From NCBI GenBank assembly GCA_000169115.1, contig AAVV01000006.1, positions 62,001 through 126,000 of the forward strand: a DNA stretch of 64,000 nt. Reading direction: 5' to 3'. Under the pieces are notes generated by a model. The model was not told the DNA's origin and ran no database searches. It was given only the letters and a program-made list of their open reading frames with translations. Positions 27,080-35,780 of this stretch are shown one piece after another. The stretch's first letter is position 1. The number at the start of each line of letters is the position of its first letter. The translations under genes and the position numbers were made by a program. The stretch comes from a marine gamma proteobacterium HTCC2080 (GTDB lineage Bacteria > Pseudomonadota > Gammaproteobacteria > Pseudomonadales > Halieaceae).

Positions 27080-27246
27080 GCCCGCTGTGAGCGGCCCTTT
27101 ACCCCGTCACTTAATCTGACCTGCCATTGAGGCAAACGCCTTCAGGCTTGCCTATTTAAGCCGACCTCTCACGTTAGTCAGATTATCCTACCGCTTCAGG
27201 ACTTGGTGGAGTCAATAATCAACTGAGGTCATACCGCGCTTAAACT

Positions 27247-27708
27247 TTACCGATCTGTAGTTCTCGGGGCGGGTTTGAACTGATGCTTCATGCGCATTAG
27301 ATCTGAGTGGGAGACGTACAGTAGGTCTGCGACTTTTCGAATTAAATGCTCTTCATACTTGTCGAGATGGTCATCACTAAAGGCCACCTGCCACATTTGG
27401 CCAATTAACTGGCATCTTTCCTCGGGCTCACACCCTTCTACGATAACTCGAGTAAATTCATGCAGGGATACAGCGTCACTCGATCGTTCAGCAGCCAAGT
27501 CCTCAAGGGCCGTGAGGCCCTCGTCATCAAGATCAAACGTGCTGCGCAGAAGTTGTAGGAGTGCCGCGCGTTCGTCGCTACTAAAGTCGGCGTCAGCTTT
27601 CGCTACCTCAATTAAGAGGGCCGCAGAAGCAAGCTGCCTAGCATCGCTTGTTGCGGTCTCGGGCTGTGCCCGGTTTGCGGAAAATAGCTCAATTATTTTA
27701 CCTATCAT
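27247..27708 (-). CDS. TerB-family protein
   Basis: A 153-aa acidic, all-helical protein with the TerB pattern: LASAALLIEVAKADADFSSDERAAL then a second repeat-like MWQVAFSDDHLDKYEEHLIRKVADLL, the acidic clusters being possible metal sites. Proteins of this type are not proven to confer tellurite resistance on their own. It lies 15 bases downstream of cysK on the same strand, so the two are probably co-transcribed; a functional link is not evident. Confidence 0.82.
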   Translation of the reverse strand: MIGKIIELFSANRAQPETATSDARQLASAALLIEVAKADADFSSDERAALLQLLRSTFDLDDEGLTALEDLAAERSSDAVSLHEFTRVIVEGCEPEERCQLIGQMWQVAFSDDHLDKYEEHLIRKVADLLYVSHSDLMRMKHQFKPAPRTTDR

Positions 27709-27723
27709 GTGTGAGTCCTAGCA

Positions 27724-28776
27724 TTAGCTGTCGGCTAGCGCCTGCTCCTCTGGCGTCATTTCAGCGGGGATAGCTTCAAACAGTGGTGTTGAGAGATAGC
27801 GTTCCCCCGTATCGGGCAACATAACCAACATGACTGAGCCGGCTTCGGCACCAGCAGCAACCTCCATGGCGGTTGCTAAAGTGGAGCCCCCCGAGACACC
27901 GGTGAGTATGCCTTCTTCAGTGGCCAGCCTTTTGGCCCAAGTCATCCCGTCTTCGGCATCGACCGGAAGAATCTCATCGAAGCCGTTGTGATCAATGCTT
28001 TCCTGTAGGACCAGTGGAATAAAGTCGGGTGTCCAGCCCTGAATGAGGTGGGGAGACCAAGCGGGGTGACTGCCGTTGGGTGATCCGTCATCGTTGCGCA
28101 CCTGAGCCTCTCCTGATCCTATCAAGGTCGCGGTATGGGGCTCGGAAAGAATGATTTTGCATTCGGGCCGCTCTTTGCGAAGTACCCGCGCGACGCCTGA
28201 AACCGTCCCGCCAGTGCCATAACCCGAGACCCAGTAATCAAGTCGTGAATCGGCAAAATCAGCCACGATCTCGGGGCCCGTTGTCGCCTCATGAATATCC
28301 GCATTGGCGTTCGATTCAAACTGGGCCGCAAAGAACCAGCCATTGTCGGCTGCAAGCTGGCGCGCTTTGCGATACATGCCAATGCCTTTTTCGGCCTTTG
28401 GGGTGAGAACAACTTTGGCACCTAGGAACCGCATAAGCCGACGGCGCTCAATGGAAAAGCTGTCTGCCATGGTGATCACCAGGGGGTAACCTCGCGCGGC
28501 ACAAACCATCGCCAGTCCGATGCCGGTATTCCCCGAGGTGGCCTCGACAACAGTTTGCCCCGGCTTGAGTTGGCCGCTGCGCTCTGCCGCCTCAATTATA
28601 TTCAGCGCAAGCCGGTCCTTCACTGAGCCCAACGGGTTGAAGGATTCGACCTTGACGTAAACCTCGACGTGATCGGGTGCTATGCGATTGAGCTTGACGC
28701 AGGGTGTGTCGCCTACCGTACGTGTTATATCTCCGTAAAGTTGCCCTCGGCCTTGCGTTTGATAAATGTCAGACAC
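27724..28776 (-). CDS. cysK: Cysteine synthase A
   Basis: PLP enzyme forming cysteine from O-acetylserine and sulfide. The PLP lysine is Lys53 in NPLGSVKDRLAL, the substrate loop is EATSGNTGIGLA, and the phosphate-binding segment is GYGTGGTVSGVARVL. The 350-aa length includes a C-terminal tail slightly longer than usual (EMTPEEQALADS). The start is GTG 28776 with GGAG 7 bases upstream. Cystathionine-beta-synthase-like specificity is a less likely alternative. Confidence 0.92.
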   Translation of the reverse strand: MSDIYQTQGRGQLYGDITRTVGDTPCVKLNRIAPDHVEVYVKVESFNPLGSVKDRLALNIIEAAERSGQLKPGQTVVEATSGNTGIGLAMVCAARGYPLVITMADSFSIERRRLMRFLGAKVVLTPKAEKGIGMYRKARQLAADNGWFFAAQFESNANADIHEATTGPEIVADFADSRLDYWVSGYGTGGTVSGVARVLRKERPECKIILSEPHTATLIGSGEAQVRNDDGSPNGSHPAWSPHLIQGWTPDFIPLVLQESIDHNGFDEILPVDAEDGMTWAKRLATEEGILTGVSGGSTLATAMEVAAGAEAGSVMLVMLPDTGERYLSTPLFEAIPAEMTPEEQALADS

Positions 28777-28979
28777 GGTTTCTCTCCATAGACTTCATGT
28801 TGTTAGTGTCGCCCGAGCAGCGCGGCTCGTCCAGTTGTGCAGCCGCACCGTTCTGGGGTGCTGAATACGAGTCTTTCGTCGCCCCAAAGGTGCGTCTTCT
28901 CAAGACCCGTGACAAGCGCAGTGTTTACTGCTGATTGCCGGTAATAAACGACCTAGAGTCGCATGTCTTTGAAGTGGCC

Positions 28980-29348
28980 TTAAAAAAAAGATAATGCCAT
29001 TTTAATCAAAATGACGACCGAGCCGCCCCACACGAGAGAGCGAATGATAGGCGTACCCAAAACATAGAGCGCCAGATACGCTCCTCGCAAGGAAAGCCAA
29101 TAGAGTGCGAGGCTGCCCGTATCGATGCCCTCAATTTTGAGTAATAGGGCAATCGCTAAAAATGCCGGTAACGATTCCATGTAGTTGGCGGCGGCACGCT
29201 TGGCACGCTGAGCAAACACCGAAAGTTCTACCACGTCATCACGCGCACCCAGCAGCCATTTTGCGTGGGCTAAGCTAAAGACCATGGGAACTAGCCAGAC
29301 GTGCACCATTAGTAGTACCAGGGCAAAGATGATTTCGACATTGAGCAT
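28980..29348 (-). CDS. MAPEG-family membrane protein
   Basis: A 122-aa integral membrane protein with about four transmembrane helices. The family signature is seen as RAKRAAANYMESLPAFLAIA (Arg, Asn and Glu of the glutathione-binding region of MAPEG enzymes). Bacterial members include glutathione transferases and peroxidases, but many have no assigned activity. It stands alone between cysK and the monooxygenase gene. Confidence 0.8.
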   Translation of the reverse strand: MLNVEIIFALVLLMVHVWLVPMVFSLAHAKWLLGARDDVVELSVFAQRAKRAAANYMESLPAFLAIALLLKIEGIDTGSLALYWLSLRGAYLALYVLGTPIIRSLVWGGSVVILIKMALSFF

Positions 29349-29528
29349 AAAAATAACCCCTGTTATTGTTTTATTCGTTGGGATAAACCTATCAGGTAAC
29401 CATTACTTCTTACAGTCCAGAGTTTTGATGGTAAACCAATTCACAGTGATACCCCGATCTCCTAATTTTAGGCCCGTGAATTAACTCGGCCACAGTGTTT
29501 TGAGGGTGTATTTGGAAGTAAGCCGTTA

Positions 29529-31148
29529 ATGGTGGAGGGGTGTGTGAGTCACAATCAGTTAGATGCGCTAGTGGTGGGTGCTGGAGTCTCGGGCCTTTAT
29601 CAACTTTATAAGCTCCGCGAAGCTGGCTTAAGCGTTGTTGCGCTTGAGTCTGCTCCTGATGTTGGTGGCACTTGGTATTGGAATGCCTATCCTGGATGTC
29701 GCGTTGATTCCCCCGCCAATATTTACCAGTACTGGTTTTCTCAGGAGTTGCTCGACGATTGGGCCTGGTCTGAACGCTTTCCCGCCCAGCCTGAGATTAA
29801 GCGCTACTTAAAACATGTTGCGAATCGATTTGATCTTTATTCCAGTATTGAGTTGGCTACCCGGGTGGTGTCTGCTCACTGGATTGAGCAAGAGGGTCGT
29901 TGGCATGTGACTACTGACGCGGGTGTTGTTTATGCCGTGAGATATCTCGTGAGTTGCGTGGGATTACTGTCAACACCCAAGGTACTCTCTTTTCCTAATC
30001 AGGAAGCGTTTAAGGGGCAGGTTTATCACACGGCGCAGTGGCCGCAGGAGCCGATTGACCTGAAGGGTTTGCGTGTTGGTGTTATCGGCAACGGTGCGAC
30101 CGGTATACAAGTGATTCAAACGCTTGCGCCCGAGGTTGAAGCGTTGACGGTCTTTCAGCGCACGCCTCAATACGCAGTTCGTATGAAGAACTACCCGATC
30201 GATGAAAAAATCATGGCTGAGTGGCGTGCCGACTATCCGCGTTTGAGTCAGTTAGTGCATAGCACTTTTGGGGGGTTTCCTTGGGATCCTGCGGAAGAGG
30301 GTCATGCTGCAACATTAACGCTAGAGCAGCGTCGCGAAGTACTAGAGGAGTGCTGGGCGGACGGATCTTTGCGTATGTTTGTAGGAACCTTTCCTGAGGT
30401 CTTGGTAGACCCGGTGATGAATGAAGAGGTTACCGAGTTCGTTCGTGAAAAAATTCGAGTTCAAATTAACGATCCTGAGTTGGCGCAGAAACTCATCCCG
30501 CGTGATCAGGGTTACGGGCTGAGGCGTGTGCCTTTAGAGAATGGCTACTACGAGGCTTTTAACCGATCGAATGTGCATCTTGTCGATATTAAGGCAGCGC
30601 CGATTGAGAGGTTCACTGAGCATGGCCTAGTCGTTGGTGACAAAGAATACCCCCTTGATGCCCTGATTATGGCGACGGGATTTGATGCAGGTACCGGCAC
30701 TTTGTCAAACATGGGCGTTGAGGGCCGCGGCGGAAAGTCACTGACAGCGCTTTGGAGTCAAGATATTCGCACGACCTTGGGCCTGCAGGTCCATGGCTTT
30801 CCAAATCTTTTCTTAGTGGGTGGTCCACTGTCGCCCATTGCGGCTTTTTGCAATGTTCAAACCTGCGCTCAGCAGCAGGTAGATTGGGTCACTAACGCGA
30901 TTTTGAACGTAGTCAATTCTGGCAGATCGACCATGGAGCCCACCGCAGAACGCGAGGAGGAATGGATTCAACACCATGATGAAGTGGCCAATGAGACACT
31001 CATGATGACGATTGACTCGTGGTATACGGGGTCCAATATTGAGGGTAAGCAGCGGCGTTTGCTGTCCTATATTGGAGGCGCACACGTTTACCGTGAGCTT
31101 TGCGATGAAATTCAAGCGCAGGGTTATCCGGGTTTTAATATCTCGTAA
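29529..31148 (+). CDS. Flavin-containing Baeyer-Villiger monooxygenase
   Basis: A 539-aa FAD/NADPH enzyme that inserts oxygen next to a ketone to give an ester or lactone. Two Rossmann motifs are present, GAGVSG at 17-22 and GNGATG at 187-192, and between them the type I fingerprint FKGQVYHTAQWP at 161-172. GGTWYWNAYPGCRVD is the usual FAD-side motif of cyclohexanone-type enzymes. The ATG at 29529 is used; a GTG at 29544 has a strong GGAGG 5 bases upstream and may be the real start. An esterase gene follows after 46 bases. Confidence 0.92.
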   Translation: MVEGCVSHNQLDALVVGAGVSGLYQLYKLREAGLSVVALESAPDVGGTWYWNAYPGCRVDSPANIYQYWFSQELLDDWAWSERFPAQPEIKRYLKHVANRFDLYSSIELATRVVSAHWIEQEGRWHVTTDAGVVYAVRYLVSCVGLLSTPKVLSFPNQEAFKGQVYHTAQWPQEPIDLKGLRVGVIGNGATGIQVIQTLAPEVEALTVFQRTPQYAVRMKNYPIDEKIMAEWRADYPRLSQLVHSTFGGFPWDPAEEGHAATLTLEQRREVLEECWADGSLRMFVGTFPEVLVDPVMNEEVTEFVREKIRVQINDPELAQKLIPRDQGYGLRRVPLENGYYEAFNRSNVHLVDIKAAPIERFTEHGLVVGDKEYPLDALIMATGFDAGTGTLSNMGVEGRGGKSLTALWSQDIRTTLGLQVHGFPNLFLVGGPLSPIAAFCNVQTCAQQQVDWVTNAILNVVNSGRSTMEPTAEREEEWIQHHDEVANETLMMTIDSWYTGSNIEGKQRRLLSYIGGAHVYRELCDEIQAQGYPGFNIS

Positions 31149-31194
31149 TTTTTTCGACAGCCCAAGAAATATACCCCCTTTGGAGATGCAAAGT

Positions 31195-32250
31195 ATGACT
31201 TACGACCCTATGCAAGACGATCGGCTGGACATGCGCAATCGAGGCCTTCTGGCCGGGTTTGAATCGCCGCTTTTGTCTCAAAGCGGTGATGTTGCAACTC
31301 GGGACGAAGCCTTGGCGGTTGCGAACACGCCCGAAGCATTGGCGGTCGAAGAGGCCATGTCGGAGCTGTTAGGCGTGTTGGACAATGAGGACATCACGCC
31401 CTCAAAGGGCCTGAGAATAACGTCTGAATCCGTGGTGTCTCAGCCAGACGGTAACACCATTAATCTACAAATTATTCGCCCGGATACCGATGAGGTTCTA
31501 CCCTGCGTTTATTACATCCATGGCGGAGGTATGGCCATTCTTTCGGCGCTTGATGCTAACTATAGGGCTTGGGGTAAAACGATTGCTCATCAAAACCTCT
31601 GCGTTGTGATGGTCGATTTCCGTAATTCTCTTCGCCCGTCATCGGTACCCGAGGTGGCCCCATACCCCGCCGGTTTAAACGACTGTGTATCAGGATATCA
31701 GTGGGTCACTCAGCATCTGGATGAGTTGGGCATTCAAGGCGATCAGATCATGATTGCGGGTGAAAGTGGTGGGGGTAACCTTGCGATTGCCACCACTATG
31801 CGCCTAATTGCAGACAGTGAGGCTACAAAGCCAGTAGGTCTTTATGCGCTATGCCCCTTTATTCTTGGCGCATGGCCCTCTGATGCCGCGCCATCTTCAA
31901 GTGAGAACGAAGGTATTTTGATTAGCGTGGCGCATAATCACACTACTATGGCTTACGGCATTGAGGCCCTGGAAGCTCAGGACCCAATGGCCTGGCCGGG
32001 CTTTGCTTCTGAGGCCGACGTCGCGGATTTTCCGCCGACAATGGTCAGCGTTAACGAGTGTGATCCACTGCGCGATGAGGGCATCGCCTTTTATCGATTG
32101 CTTCAGCGAGCGGGTGTTTTAGCGCAGTGCCGACAAGCCATGGGGACTATCCACGCCAACGAGATTTTCGGCGCCTTCATGCCAGATATTTCCCGTGTAA
32201 CTGCCCGAGACATGGCGGGCTGGTTAGCCGAATGCATATTGGCTAAATAA
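31195..32250 (+). CDS. HSL-type alpha/beta hydrolase (carboxylesterase)
   Basis: A 351-aa hydrolase of the hormone-sensitive-lipase group with oxyanion motif YYIHGGGMAIL and nucleophile elbow AGESGGGNLAIAT. A later NECDPLRDEG contains the catalytic Asp and GTIHANEIF the His. ATG 31195 has GGAG 9 bases upstream; an ATG 9 bases earlier abuts that site. Placed directly behind the Baeyer-Villiger enzyme, it is well suited to hydrolyse the ester or lactone product. Confidence 0.88.
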   Translation: MTYDPMQDDRLDMRNRGLLAGFESPLLSQSGDVATRDEALAVANTPEALAVEEAMSELLGVLDNEDITPSKGLRITSESVVSQPDGNTINLQIIRPDTDEVLPCVYYIHGGGMAILSALDANYRAWGKTIAHQNLCVVMVDFRNSLRPSSVPEVAPYPAGLNDCVSGYQWVTQHLDELGIQGDQIMIAGESGGGNLAIATTMRLIADSEATKPVGLYALCPFILGAWPSDAAPSSSENEGILISVAHNHTTMAYGIEALEAQDPMAWPGFASEADVADFPPTMVSVNECDPLRDEGIAFYRLLQRAGVLAQCRQAMGTIHANEIFGAFMPDISRVTARDMAGWLAECILAK

Positions 32251-32388
32251 CGGGTCCCAGTGTTACATCAGCGTCCGTGCGCTGGGTATTTAGTCTAGTA
32301 CTGCTAACTACGTTCACCCTCTATTGGCGGGGTACTAGGGGTTGCTATCGACCCCTGAGTGGGCCGGTTTTGGCTCTGTTACTTGGTT

Positions 32389-33156
32389 TCAACGCGCGGT
32401 GTAGCCGCCGTCGACAACCATTTCGCTACCCGTCATATAACGCGATTCATCAGAGGCCAAAAAGAGTACCGCATTGGCAATATCGATGGCTTGTCCGAGA
32501 TGTCCCATAGGAATGGCCGCAATGATATTTTGGTGAAATTCCTCGGCTGCGTCGCCCATCGCGGCTATGCCTGCGGCGACCATGGGTGTTTCAATAAAAC
32601 CTGGGTGAATTGAGTTGACACGGACACCGTAGCCCGCCTGAGTGCAGTGCAGTGCAGCAGATTTGGTCATGAGTCGAACTGCACCCTTGCTGGCGTTGTA
32701 CGCGATTAAGTTGGGGTCGCCAATGATGCCTTCGATCGATGAAATGTTGATGATCGAACCCCCGGGCTTCGACATCAGGTCTAGACAGCTTTTCATTCCT
32801 AAAAATACCCCTTCACTGTTCACACTGTTGACAGCGCGCCAGTCAGAGAGAGAGGTTTCCTCAATATTTCCTGAGAAAACCACGCCCGCGTTGTTGACGA
32901 GTATATCTAGAGAAACGCATGCGCCTGCAATCGTATCGTGCACCCGTTGCCAGTCAGATTCCTGCGTAACATCATGAGGGAGCGCTGTAGCGCTTCCCCC
33001 AGATTTTCGAATAGTTTGTACGACGCGTTCTGCCGAGTCGCCAGATATATCAGTTACAAAAACATGTGCGCCTTCTTCTGCAAGTCGCAGGCTGCTCGCT
33101 TCTCCTAGACCTGAACCACCTCCGGTTACCAAGGCTGTTTTATTGTTGGTGCGCAT
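32389..33156 (-). CDS. Short-chain dehydrogenase/reductase
   Basis: A 255-aa classical SDR. The cofactor motif is TGGGSGLG, followed by the DIS acidic turn (NAD preference likely), NNAG, ISS and the YNASK catalytic pair, then HPGFIETPM. The C-terminal YMTGSEMVVDGGYTAR is standard. It is convergent with the esterase gene; with the monooxygenase this could form an alcohol-ketone-ester route, as in cyclohexanol breakdown, where SDR enzymes make the ketone. Confidence 0.9.
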   Translation of the reverse strand: MRTNNKTALVTGGGSGLGEASSLRLAEEGAHVFVTDISGDSAERVVQTIRKSGGSATALPHDVTQESDWQRVHDTIAGACVSLDILVNNAGVVFSGNIEETSLSDWRAVNSVNSEGVFLGMKSCLDLMSKPGGSIINISSIEGIIGDPNLIAYNASKGAVRLMTKSAALHCTQAGYGVRVNSIHPGFIETPMVAAGIAAMGDAAEEFHQNIIAAIPMGHLGQAIDIANAVLFLASDESRYMTGSEMVVDGGYTAR

Positions 33157-33436
33157 TGGTCATGGTCCTCGCTGAATCAATTGCTCAAGAGATCCCATGC
33201 TGAGGGATGACGGTTATGATGTCATCACTACGTGCCATATTTTTTAATATGATGTGACTTTCAGCTTTGGACCTGTTGTGCTGTTCGATGGTGTGAGTGG
33301 GTTTTTGCGTTTAACTTTGAGCATTCCGCCAAACTGGGGTCTTCGTGGTGACGTGGCGGCGGCCAAGGCGGATGTTTATTTACCACAGCTACGGAACGTT
33401 AATTATCGGTAGGCCAGTATTAGGAGTGGTCTGAGT

Positions 33437-33868
33437 ATGCCGCAGTCTGCTGACCAGCAGCCTATGAGGGTTCATCCTTACTGGATTTTATTTTTGGGTG
33501 GACTGACCTTGGCCCTGCTTTTTGCGGGACTGTACGACAAATCAAGTTCAGAAGTTTGTGTGGGCGGGGGCTATGAGCTATGCCCAGACCTTCTCAACGC
33601 CACGGTAAAAATAAAGAAGCATGACCTTCCCTCGATGGTGGCGCAAATTTGCGGTGACGCGCGCAGTAACGCCTGTGCGATCCGAAGGGCTCGTTGGCAG
33701 CGAGTAGTCTGTGAGGTGCATGTGTTGACGCCAGAAGTTCCAGGCGTGCTAATACATGAGCTGAACCACTGTCGTGGATGGGAGCACCAGGGAGATTCTC
33801 AGGAAGCCTATGGTCGGCCTTGGGTGCCAAATTGGAGGCTGGTTCATGCTCGTGGTCATATCGACTAA
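33437..33868 (+). CDS. Small membrane-anchored protein with metzincin-type zinc motif
   Basis: A 143-aa protein with a single N-terminal transmembrane segment (YWILFLGGLTLALLFAGLY) and a short exposed domain with several Cys (Cys41, 49, 72, 80, 92, 112). Residues 107-117 read HELNHCRGWEH, a perfect HExxHxxGxxH zinc-binding pattern as in metzincin peptidases. The domain is far smaller than any classical metzincin and no Met-turn is clear, so catalysis is uncertain. AGGAG lies 10 bases before the ATG. No known family was recognised beyond this motif. Confidence 0.7.
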   Translation: MPQSADQQPMRVHPYWILFLGGLTLALLFAGLYDKSSSEVCVGGGYELCPDLLNATVKIKKHDLPSMVAQICGDARSNACAIRRARWQRVVCEVHVLTPEVPGVLIHELNHCRGWEHQGDSQEAYGRPWVPNWRLVHARGHID

Positions 33869-33898
33869 GGTCTCAACATTAAATCGTTGAGTTAGGGG

Positions 33899-34474
33899 TC
33901 AGCGAGGGCCCTGAGCAATGAGTTGACCGACCTCAGGAGTAAGTGGGATTTCAAATGAAACGGCCGAGAGTACTAGGGCGTCATTTGATCGAATCAATCT
34001 TGCGTTGGCATACACGGTATTTCGGCCGACTGTGTAGGTACCAACCACCACCGCAGTGGCCTCATGGTCTTGTGCGAGAACTTCTAAGTTGCGCGAAAGC
34101 ATGAGCTCACCTTGAGATGGGTCGATGTAGAGCGCGTCGGCAAATAAAGGCTCGGTTACTTGATAGCCATCGTTAACAAACTCAGTACTGCAGTCTTGTC
34201 CCATAAGCCGTCCCAGCTGCGAGGACTGACTAAGTGCGCTGAGATCTGCAAAGCTGACAACTAGAAAAGTGTCCTTGCGCTTATTGGTGTGCTTTGCGCG
34301 TCTAATAAGTTGTGCACAGGCTGTTTCGACCTCTGCACGAAGGTCAATCGACTTCTGCTGTGTTGAGTAAATGGCTTGACTCGCCGCATTGCCACCATAG
34401 TAGTTACTGCAGGCCGCTAGGCTAATTAGAACTGACGCAAGTGCAAAAAGCCTTTGTGGGTGCTTGGTATTCAT
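33899..34474 (-). CDS. FlgO-family outer-membrane lipoprotein
   Basis: A 191-aa lipoprotein (signal FALASVLISLAAC, lipidated Cys22). The mature part matches the FlgO fold: KDTFLVVSFADLSALSQSSQLGRLMGQDC then LMLSRNLEVLAQDHEATAVVVGTY and ANARLIRSNDALVLSA. FlgO proteins support flagella in Vibrio, but no flagellar gene is near, so another outer-membrane role is possible. Its start codon overlaps the upstream lipoprotein gene as ATGA. Confidence 0.8.
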   Translation of the reverse strand: MNTKHPQRLFALASVLISLAACSNYYGGNAASQAIYSTQQKSIDLRAEVETACAQLIRRAKHTNKRKDTFLVVSFADLSALSQSSQLGRLMGQDCSTEFVNDGYQVTEPLFADALYIDPSQGELMLSRNLEVLAQDHEATAVVVGTYTVGRNTVYANARLIRSNDALVLSAVSFEIPLTPEVGQLIAQGPR

Positions 34475-35169
34475 AATGTGACAGGCCCTCGGACTTTTAT
34501 TGCCCCGGCTTCTTGATAAAGCCCAGTATCTTCAGTGCGGAGGTAGTAGATGGATGAATGACTGTAGACCAAACGCGTGTCCTGTCGAACCCGCGTTGTT
34601 AAAATGATTTCTGTATCTGGTGTCAGTGAGTCAGCATTCATATACTGATAAAAATCAGCGCCAACCGCGGCAGGTATAAGTAAGGCGGCCGGGTTTGACC
34701 AGGCTTCAACCGCATGGCCGATGATGTATGCAGATAAGGCCGTCGCGGAAAAAAAGCCCGGAGGGAGGTTAAGCTGGCTGCGCGCTGTAAATTCAATGAC
34801 TTCAATATTGAACTCAACCCTTGCGTCTTCCCCAGCCTCATATAAAATCGCGCCTTCGTTCAGCAGGCCCTCGGCAAGGAAGTCATGGTAGACGCGCTGA
34901 AACGGTGACTCACTGCCGCTGCTTGTAGGGCTGAGTTGCAGTGAGGGCGCTTCGTCAAACCGTGTCACCAACAGTTGGGCTTCGTTTTGGGCGATCAATT
35001 GCCAGTGCGCACTTGCTTGAAGTTTCTGTTGGTAGACCTGTGGAAATTGCTCACTGATTGGATAGTCAGCAGTGCGATTACCCTGCGCTGCGTGCTGGCA
35101 GCCTGCCACGGCAATCACCCCGATCAGTACTAGCGTTTTCCGGCAAATTCCATTGAAGATGCAAGGCAT
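34471..35169 (-). CDS. Lipoprotein of unknown function, coupled to FlgO-like gene
   Basis: A 232-aa predicted lipoprotein: TLVLIGVIAVAGC is a signal peptide with lipobox VAGC. The remainder has a mixed strand/helix pattern with a hydrophobic stretch around ATALSAYIIGHAVEAWSN. No family is recognised. ATG 35169 has GGAG 6 bases upstream. Its TGA overlaps the ATG of the FlgO-like gene, so the two lipoproteins probably act together at the outer membrane, comparable in arrangement to paired FlgO/FlgP genes (analogy only). Confidence 0.72.
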   Translation of the reverse strand: MPCIFNGICRKTLVLIGVIAVAGCQHAAQGNRTADYPISEQFPQVYQQKLQASAHWQLIAQNEAQLLVTRFDEAPSLQLSPTSSGSESPFQRVYHDFLAEGLLNEGAILYEAGEDARVEFNIEVIEFTARSQLNLPPGFFSATALSAYIIGHAVEAWSNPAALLIPAAVGADFYQYMNADSLTPDTEIILTTRVRQDTRLVYSHSSIYYLRTEDTGLYQEAGAIKVRGPVTL

Positions 35170-35391
35170 GTCCTGCTCCACATTACATTTCGGGTAAAAA
35201 CTGAATCTAATGTGAGTAGCGGCTTTATTTCAAAGAACTTGAGGTCATTATAGAAAATAAAATGGCCAGATCGCCTGTTTTCGGGGTTTTCAGGCCTTAG
35301 CTAGTGCGAATTTGTGCAGACTGCCCAGTGACAGGGGTCGTGTTAACACCTTCTGCAACAAAAACGCTGCTAGCAATATTCATATTATTTA

Positions 35392-35475
35392 TTAAATAGT
35401 TGATATTAATAATGGTAGGGCAATAAAAGTTGCGCCAATAGCTATGGTGAGTAAGTCGGAAGCTGAGCTGCTCAT
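35392..35475 (-). CDS. Putative 27-aa membrane peptide
   Basis: The minus strand has AGGAG 8 bases before an ATG that opens a 27-codon frame; the peptide starts MSSSASDLLTI and continues as an almost fully hydrophobic helix ending LLISTI. Size, hydrophobicity and ribosome-binding site fit a small membrane protein. There is no homology known to me. A second short frame (MNIASSVFVAEG) follows in another phase, so a frameshifted longer gene is an alternative. Confidence 0.4.
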   Translation of the reverse strand: MSSSASDLLTIAIGATFIALPLLISTI

Positions 35476-35570
35476 AAAAATTTCTCCTAAAGATCACGTT
35501 GATGGTTAATTGTGAACTGTTACGAGGTGTTGTGCAGCCTGGATTATAAGTGAGAGGTGTTAATATTACA

Positions 35571-35590
35571 TAATATAATATATTATATTA
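35571..35590. repeat. 20-bp perfect AT palindrome
   Basis: TAATATAATA followed by TATTATATTA is perfectly self-complementary over 20 bases and contains only A and T, in a region otherwise of mixed composition. It lies about 190 bases upstream of the HiPIP gene and 96 bases before the small peptide start. It may be a regulator site or a melting-prone element; no consensus was identified. Confidence 0.6.
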
Positions 35591-35780
35591 ATATACATAA
35601 CCTTTAAGACTATTTAAGGGGGCACTGATGCAGTCTTTAAATAGCCAAGGCTGGTGGGTAACGGTTTGCCCAGGCTAGTGCTTCGGGGTAGCACAGTAGG
35701 ACAAAATCTAGACGGCGAAGGGCTGTGTATAATGGCCTTGCGTAAAGTAGGGAAATATCAAACCAACCCCGGAGTTTAAT

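Noticed and set aside
35297-35497. 66-codon minus-strand frame in the gap before the HiPIP gene
   Set aside because: Its first half is an out-of-phase reading of the hydrophobic small-peptide frame, which has the better start site.
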